This document shows positions 51,515 through 57,443 of a stretch of DNA of 57,443 nucleotides, piece after piece. Numbering within the stretch: the stretch's first letter is position 1; every line of letters starts with the position of its first letter. The notes under the pieces are model-generated. The model made no database searches. It worked only from the letters and a program-made list of their open reading frames with translations, and was not told where the DNA came from. Position numbers and translations under genes: made by a program. This stretch comes from Rhodocyclaceae bacterium (GTDB taxonomy: Bacteria > Pseudomonadota > Gammaproteobacteria > Burkholderiales > Rhodocyclaceae): assembly GCA_019455325.1 (NCBI GenBank), contig JACFMQ010000017.1:1-57443 (forward strand), read 5' to 3'.

Positions 51515-52483
51515 GTGAATCTCGAACAACTGTACGCTCTGATCGGCCCCGACATGAAGGCGGTCGATGCCGTCATCCGGCAGCGGCTGCACTCCGACGT
51601 GGTGCTCGTCCGCCAGGTCGCCGAATACATCATCCAGAGCGGCGGCAAGCGTCTGCGGCCGGCGCTGGTGCTGCTGGCAGCCGGCGCCCTGGGCTACCGC
51701 GGCACGCATCACCACGAGCTGGCGGCGGTCGTCGAGTTCATCCACACGGCGACGCTGCTGCACGACGACGTGGTCGACGAGTCCGACCTGCGGCGCGGCC
51801 GCGACACCGCCAACGCCCTCTTCGGCAACGCGGCCAGCGTGCTCGTCGGCGACTTCCTCTATTCCCGCGCCTTCCAGATGATGGTCGCGGTCGACGACAT
51901 GCGCGTCATGCGCGTGCTGTCGGACGCCACCAACATCATCGCCGAGGGCGAGGTGCTGCAGTTGATGAACTGCCACGACGCCGACGTGGACGAGACGCGC
52001 TACCTGCAGGTCATCCGCTACAAGACGGCGAAGCTCTTCGAGGCGGCGGCGCAGCTCGGCGCCATCCTCGGCGGCGCGTCGCCGGAGGCCGAGGCCGGGC
52101 TCGCCGTCTATGGCATGCATCTGGGCACCGCCTTCCAGATTGTCGACGACGTCCTCGACTATTCCGGCGCCGAGGCGGATACCGGCAAGCATCTCGGCGA
52201 CGACCTCGCCGAAGGCAAGCCGACGCTGCCGCTGATCCACGTCATGCAGCACGGCACGCCGGCGCAGGCGGCGCTGGTGCGCAACGCCATCGAGCGGGGC
52301 GGCCGCGACGAATTCGCCGCGGTGCTCGCCGCGGTGCGCGACAGCGGCGCGCTGGAACATGCCCGCCGCGCCGCGGAGGCGGAGGCGGCACTGGCGACGG
52401 CGGCGATTTCTGCGCTGCCCCCTTCACAGTACAAGGAGTCGCTGCTACAATTATCGGCTTTCGCGGTATCCCGAAATTTCTGA
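51515..52483 (+). CDS. ispB: octaprenyl diphosphate synthase
   Basis: A 322-residue trans-isoprenyl diphosphate synthase making the ubiquinone side chain. The first aspartate motif is DDVVD (84-88, in LLHDDVVDES), the second is in QIVDDVLDY, and GGKRLRP lies near 43-49. The start is GTG at 51515 with no clear ribosome-binding site. The promoter of the following tRNA gene lies within its last 60 bases. Confidence 0.94.
   Translation: MNLEQLYALIGPDMKAVDAVIRQRLHSDVVLVRQVAEYIIQSGGKRLRPALVLLAAGALGYRGTHHHELAAVVEFIHTATLLHDDVVDESDLRRGRDTANALFGNAASVLVGDFLYSRAFQMMVAVDDMRVMRVLSDATNIIAEGEVLQLMNCHDADVDETRYLQVIRYKTAKLFEAAAQLGAILGGASPEAEAGLAVYGMHLGTAFQIVDDVLDYSGAEADTGKHLGDDLAEGKPTLPLIHVMQHGTPAQAALVRNAIERGGRDEFAAVLAAVRDSGALEHARRAAEAEAALATAAISALPPSQYKESLLQLSAFAVSRNF
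52423..52451 (+). promoter_or_regulatory. tRNA-Pro promoter inside the ispB 3' end
   Basis: TTCACA (52423-52428) and TACAAT (52446-52451) are 17 bases apart, each one base off consensus, about 50 bases before the tRNA. They lie within the ispB coding sequence. Confidence 0.65.
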
Positions 52484-52501
52484 CGCCGCGAAGCCCTCGG
52501 T

Positions 52502-52580
<79 letters not shown>

Positions 52581-52662
52581 TTTCCTTCTTCCTCTCCCCT
52601 TTCCCTCGTATTTCGGCCCGGCCGCTTCTGCTATCCTTGTCGCCCATCCTTCGGGGGCATGC

Positions 52663-52902
52663 ATGGGCAAGCTGATTCTTCTGATCATCCTCGGTTTCGC
52701 GGTCTGGTGGATGTGGCGCAAGCTGCGTTCCGCCGACGAGCCTGTCCGGTCGACGCCCGAACGGGCGCCGGAGTCGATGGTCGGCTGCGCGCTGTGCGGC
52801 GTCAATCAGCCGAAGAGCGAGTGCGTCGAGCGCGACGGGCGCTTCTATTGCTGCGACGCGCACCGGCGCCTGGCCGAGGACGGCGGCCGCGAGGAGCGCT
52901 GA
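52663..52902 (+). CDS. PP0621-type small membrane-anchored Cys protein
   Basis: A 79-residue protein with one N-terminal helix (about 3-18, ILLIILGFAVWWMWRKL) and a small domain carrying CALCGVNQPKSEC and CCDAH, a likely zinc-binding knuckle. Small proteins of this kind typically sit before pilS in related bacteria. It precedes pilS by four bases. Confidence 0.82.
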   Translation: MGKLILLIILGFAVWWMWRKLRSADEPVRSTPERAPESMVGCALCGVNQPKSECVERDGRFYCCDAHRRLAEDGGREER

Positions 52903-52906
52903 GCCG

Positions 52907-54488
52907 ATGTCGGCGCCCCTGTTCAGGGACGACCCCCGGCTTTCGGAAACCTACTGGAAGTCGCTGCGCTACTTCAACCTCTACCGCTTCATCCTGGCGG
53001 CGTTGCTCTTCGCCGCCTCCGCCGGAACGTCGCTGCAGCCGACGGTGTTCAACATTTCGCCGTCGCGCTGGCATGTCCTGCTGATCGGCGGCTACCTGCT
53101 GCTGACCGCGGTGTCCGTGGTGTCGATGGACCGCTTCCGCCGGTATTTCGACCTGCAACTGTCGATCCACATCCTGTTCGACATCGCCCTGCTGACGACG
53201 CTGATGTACGCCGACGGCAGCCTGCGCAGCGACTTCGGCTGGCTCCTGCTGGTCTCGCTGACAGGCGCCGGCCTCGTCGGACAGGGACGCCTGGTGCTCT
53301 TCTACGCGGCCACGGCGACGCTCGCGGTGCTGCTCTCCGAGTCGTACTTCGCCCTCGGCAACGGTTTCGAGGACGCGCACTTCCTGCAGGCCGGCCTGCT
53401 CTCGCTGGGCTTCTTCGCCACCGCCATCTCCGGCTGGCTGCTGGCGCGCCGGATTCGCGCCAACGAGGAGCTCGCGCGCCAGCGCGGCGTCGCGCTGCAC
53501 AACCAGGTGCTGGTCAGCCAGCGGGTGATCGAGGAGATGCAGGACGGCGTCCTCGTCGTCGGCCGCGACGCCGTCGTCCATCAGCACAATCCGCGGGCGG
53601 AGTTCCTGCTCGGGCTGCTCGGCCCGGCCGCCGGCGCGCTCGCCGACTACTCGCCGCGCCTCGCCGCCGACTTCGCCGCGTGGCAGTCGGGCGGCGCCGC
53701 CGAGTCGGACCCTTTCCCGGTGGCGGCGAGCGGGTTGACCCTGCGCGCGCGCTTCGTGCCGACGGCGAGCGGCGGCGACGATGCGCTGGTCTTCCTCGAA
53801 GACATGGGGCGCGTGCAGCAGCGCGCGCAGCAACTGAAGCTGGCGGCGCTCGGCCGGCTGACGGCGAACATCGCGCACGAGATCCGCAATCCGCTGTCGG
53901 CGATCAGCCACGCCAGCGAACTGCTGATGGAAGAGCGCCGGGGCGGCGCCGAGGATCGCCTGCTGACCATCGTGCGCGACAACACGCGGCGCCTGGACCG
54001 CATCGTCCGCAACGTTCTCGAACTCGGGCGGCGCGACCGGGCGCAGCGCGAGGCGGTCGATCTCGCTGCGCTCCTGCTGCAGTGCCGGGAAGAGCTTGCG
54101 CTCAGGGAGGCGCTGCCGGCCGAGGTCGTCAGCCTCGAATGCGACGGCGCGGCGCACATCTGCTTCGATCGCTCGCACCTGCACCAGGTGCTGTCGAACC
54201 TGCTCGGCAACGCCTTGCGCCATTCCCGGCGCCAGCCCGGAAGCATCGTCGTCCGCGTCCGCAACGGCAGGAGCGGCAGGCTCGTCGAGCTGCACGTCGT
54301 CGACGACGGGGAGGGCGTGCCGGCGGATCTGCGCGAGCAGATCTTCGAACCCTTCTTCACCACGCATTCGCGCGGCACCGGGCTCGGTCTGTATATTGCG
54401 CGCGAACTGTGCGAGGCCAACGGCGCCCGCCTCGAACTGCTCGACAATGCGCCGGGCGGGCATTTCCGCATCACGGGAGGATCGGATT

Positions 54489-54502
<14 letters not shown>
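52907..54502 (+). CDS. pilS: sensor histidine kinase PilS
   Basis: A 531-residue inner-membrane kinase of the PilS/NtrB type. Six membrane helices fill about residues 25-190, followed by a PAS-like domain (about 195-300) and the kinase core with NIAHEIRNPLSAI (His324), the N-box NLLGNALRHS and the GTGLGLYIA box. It is expected to phosphorylate PilR and so control pilin expression through sigma-54. Its end overlaps the pilR start. Confidence 0.92.
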
Positions 54503-55843
<1,341 letters not shown>

Positions 55844-55847
<4 letters not shown>

Positions 55848-56404
55848 TCGCCGGCGACGCAGTGGACGCCGGCGGCTGGCTCGCCGCCGTCCGGCGCGAG
55901 CCGTCGCCGAACCGTGACGCGCGCCCGGCGGGCGAAGCGCCGACCCTGCTCGTGGTGCACGCCATCAGCCTGCCGCCCGACGCGTTCGGCAGCGACGACA
56001 TCCTCGACCTGTTCGCCAACCGGCTGCGCGTCGAACGCCATCCCTACTTCGCGGGCCTCCGCGACCTGCGCGTCTCCGCGCATTTCCTGATCCGCCGCGA
56101 CGGCGAACTGATCCAGTTCGTCTCCTGCGACGAGCGTGCCTGGCATGCCGGCGTCTCATGCTGGCGGGGTCGTGAACGCTGCAACGATTTCTCCATCGGC
56201 GTCGAGCTCGAAGGCTGCGACGCGCGCCCGTTCGAGGACGTCCAGTACGTGCGTCTGCGCGAGCTGGCGGACGTTCTGCGCCGGCATTACCCGCTCGCCG
56301 AGATCGTCGGACACAGCGACATCGCTCCCGGCCGCAAGACCGATCCCGGTCCCTGCTTCGACTGGACGCGCCTCGCGTCGCTTCCACTGCGCATGCCGCG
56401 CTGA
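55844..56404 (+). CDS. ampD: 1,6-anhydro-N-acetylmuramyl-L-alanine amidase AmpD
   Basis: A 186-residue cytoplasmic zinc amidase of cell-wall recycling. Zinc ligands appear as His39 (LLVVHAIS), His157 (GHSDIAPGRK) and Asp167 (TDPGPCFDW), the classic AmpD set. The start is GTG at 55844, overlapping the pilR stop. Confidence 0.94.
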
Positions 56405-56971
56405 CCGGCATGCACCGCGGCGCGGGCCGTCGGGCCGGTGATGCGCGGGCGCAACGAATTCTTCGGGGTTGACATTCGGAGAAAAAAATCTCTTGCGCGC
56501 AAAATGAGCAACTACTAGAATTAGTTCAAATTTGCAAGGGCGGCACAATATCTAGTATGTCCCGCCGAAAAGGCCGCCAGGAGCGGGTTTCGAGGGTGTC
56601 GATCGGCAGGGTCGACGTCTTCATGGACAAACGAAGGCGATGAGACTGAAGCGACATCAGGCACGCAAACGACCGCAAGGACTGCCGCCGCAAGGCTGGA
56701 TGTCAGCCTTCCATTCCCTTCTTTTCGCCCCTCCCGCCGCCTCCTCCGTTCCCCCGTCCGTCCGTTCCGCCAGGGTTGCTGCGCATCTCCCTGCGCCGCT
56801 TCGCGGCATCGTCGACGGCCTTCCCCGAATTGCGGCGAACGCCGCTGCTGGATTCGACCGGCTCGCGCATGGCGTGGCGGTCGAATGGTCCGGGCTATCG
56901 CAGACGGATCGCTTTTTGCGTTTCCAACGAAGGTAATGAACTTTCCCTCGAATCGATAGAAGGAGGTAACC
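56405..56971. other. 567-bp gene-poor intergenic region before the histone H1-like gene
   Basis: No convincing gene is seen. The first 170 bases are much more AT-rich than the window average (56465-56570), with TTGACA at 56469, an inverted AACTA/TAGTT pair at 56510-56526 and the promoter noted separately. The rest is GC-rich. Short open frames exist on both strands but have no recognisable family, start signal or coding pattern. A long 5' leader or a small RNA is possible. Confidence 0.6.
56493..56521 (+). promoter_or_regulatory. candidate promoter upstream of the histone H1-like gene
   Basis: TTGCGC (56493-56498) and TAGAAT (56516-56521) are 17 bases apart in an AT-rich stretch. If used, the transcript would carry a leader of about 440 bases before the start codon at 56972. 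Confidence 0.45.
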
Positions 56972-57443
56972 ATGGCAACAAGCGCGAAGAAGCCTGCTGC
57001 GAAACCGGCGGCGAAGAAGGCTGCCCCCAAGGCGGCAGCGAAACCGGCGGCGAAGAAGGTCGCTGCGGTGAAGAAGGTGGCGGCTGCGAAGCCGGCGGTG
57101 AAGAAGGCCGCTGCGCCGAAGAAGGCTGCGGCCGCGAAGCCGGCGGCGAAGAAGGTCGCTGCGCCGAAGAAGGTGGCGGCTGTGAAGCCGGTGGCGAAGA
57201 AGGCCGCTGCGCCGAAGAAGGCTGCGGCTGCGAAGCCGGCGGCGAAGAAGGCCGTTGCGCCGAAGAAGGCTGCGGCCGCGAAGCCGGTGGCGAAGAAGGC
57301 CGCTGCGCCGAAGAAGGCTGCGGCCGCGAAGCCGGCGGCGAAGAAGGCCGCTGCGCCGAAGAAGGCTGCGGCCGCGAAGCCGGTGGCGAAGAAGGCCGCT
57401 GCGCCGAAGAAGGCTGCGGCCGCGAAGCCGGCGGCGAAGAAGG
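56972..57443 (+). CDS. histone H1-like Ala/Lys/Pro-rich DNA-binding protein (partial, runs off the window)
   Basis: At least 157 residues, open at the window end. It begins MATSAKKPAAKPAAKK and is composed almost only of Ala, Lys, Pro and Val, like AlgP and bacterial histone H1-like proteins that bind DNA non-specifically. From residue 30 it is a tandem array of 16-residue units of the form AAAPKKAAAAKPxAKK. A perfect AGGAGGT ribosome-binding site lies before the ATG. Chromosome compaction or regulation is inferred from composition. Confidence 0.88.
   Translation, partial: MATSAKKPAAKPAAKKAAPKAAAKPAAKKVAAVKKVAAAKPAVKKAAAPKKAAAAKPAAKKVAAPKKVAAVKPVAKKAAAPKKAAAAKPAAKKAVAPKKAAAAKPVAKKAAAPKKAAAAKPAAKKAAAPKKAAAAKPVAKKAAAPKKAAAAKPAAKK
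57059..57442 (+). repeat. 48-bp in-frame tandem repeat, eight copies
   Basis: Eight successive 48-bp units encode 16 residues each. The later units alternate between KPVAKK and KPAAKK endings, giving a 96-bp higher-order period. The array continues past the window end. Such arrays vary easily in length by slippage or recombination. Confidence 0.93.

Noticed and set aside
56640-56936. A 98-codon plus-strand frame before the histone H1-like gene
   Set aside because: It has no recognisable domain, a Pro/Ser/Arg-rich composition and no clear ribosome-binding site. It is kept as intergenic sequence.
56521-57030. A 169-codon minus-strand frame
   Set aside because: Its N-terminal part is antisense to the histone H1-like gene and the rest shows no family signal.

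Overview
The window is a high-GC, Gram-negative chromosome segment, most likely from a betaproteobacterium of the order Rhodocyclales. This rests on gene content: two phasins, the ispB / tRNA-Pro / PP0621 / pilS / pilR / ampD order, the kdsD-kdsC-lptC-lptA block, a small Cys-rich protein overlapping pyrF, several c-di-GMP enzymes, and an Ala/Lys/Pro histone H1-like protein. The genus cannot be fixed from the sequence alone.

Layout. 0-0.1 kb is the 3' end of a 5S rRNA with its terminator, so an rRNA operon ends here. 0.1-8.7 kb holds housekeeping genes: an alpha/beta hydrolase, a metallo-beta-lactamase-fold hydrolase, an HPt-HD-GYP / tcdA / corA minus-strand operon, an FKBP isomerase overlapping a pseudouridine synthase, a secreted Cys-rich protein and a DUF342 (FapA-like) protein. 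8.7-13.5 kb is a split MacAB-like export operon (HlyD adaptor, ATPase, two FtsX permeases, YkgJ-like Cys protein). Its ATPase gene is bracketed by two 95-bp palindromic repeats. 13.6-22.5 kb carries pyrF with its small partner, a c-type-haem GGDEF-EAL protein with an FNR-like site upstream, a DUF2235 hydrolase with a LecA-like C-terminus, an MscS channel, a Cys-rich ferredoxin-like protein and glnS. 22.6-24.2 kb is a Na/Pi cotransporter-type gene.

24.3-38.5 kb is a signal-transduction island: cheD, a REC-PAS-GGDEF-EAL protein, a REC-histidine kinase, a FixJ-type regulator, CheY, a chemoreceptor-like protein, CheA, a STAS protein, CheW, a 4HB-type chemoreceptor, and a hybrid kinase with a periplasmic ABC-substrate-binding-like sensor. 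An in-frame TAG inside its ATPase domain breaks the hybrid kinase. The island has no cheR or cheB. An almost identical 18-bp motif lies in the two divergent intergenic regions of the island.

38.6-46.3 kb contains htpX, an nhaR-like regulator, crcB, hrpA, an EI24 membrane protein and a CinA/MoCF-type protein. 46.4-47.7 kb has two phasins of equal length; the second has a consensus sigma-70 promoter with a perfect palindrome beside it. 47.9-50.6 kb is the Kdo/LPS-export set lptA-lptC-kdsC-kdsD, all on the minus strand, without lptB next to it. 50.6-56.4 kb holds a lone prepilin-like gene, ispB, tRNA-Pro(CGG), a PP0621-type protein, pilS, pilR and ampD. After a 567-bp gene-poor stretch the window ends inside a histone H1-like gene made of 48-bp tandem repeats.

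Most confident: housekeeping assignments from motifs. Most in need of checking: the amber-interrupted kinase, the 95-bp palindromes, the shared 18-bp motif and the DUF2235-lectin fusion. No CRISPR array, prophage or intact insertion sequence was seen.
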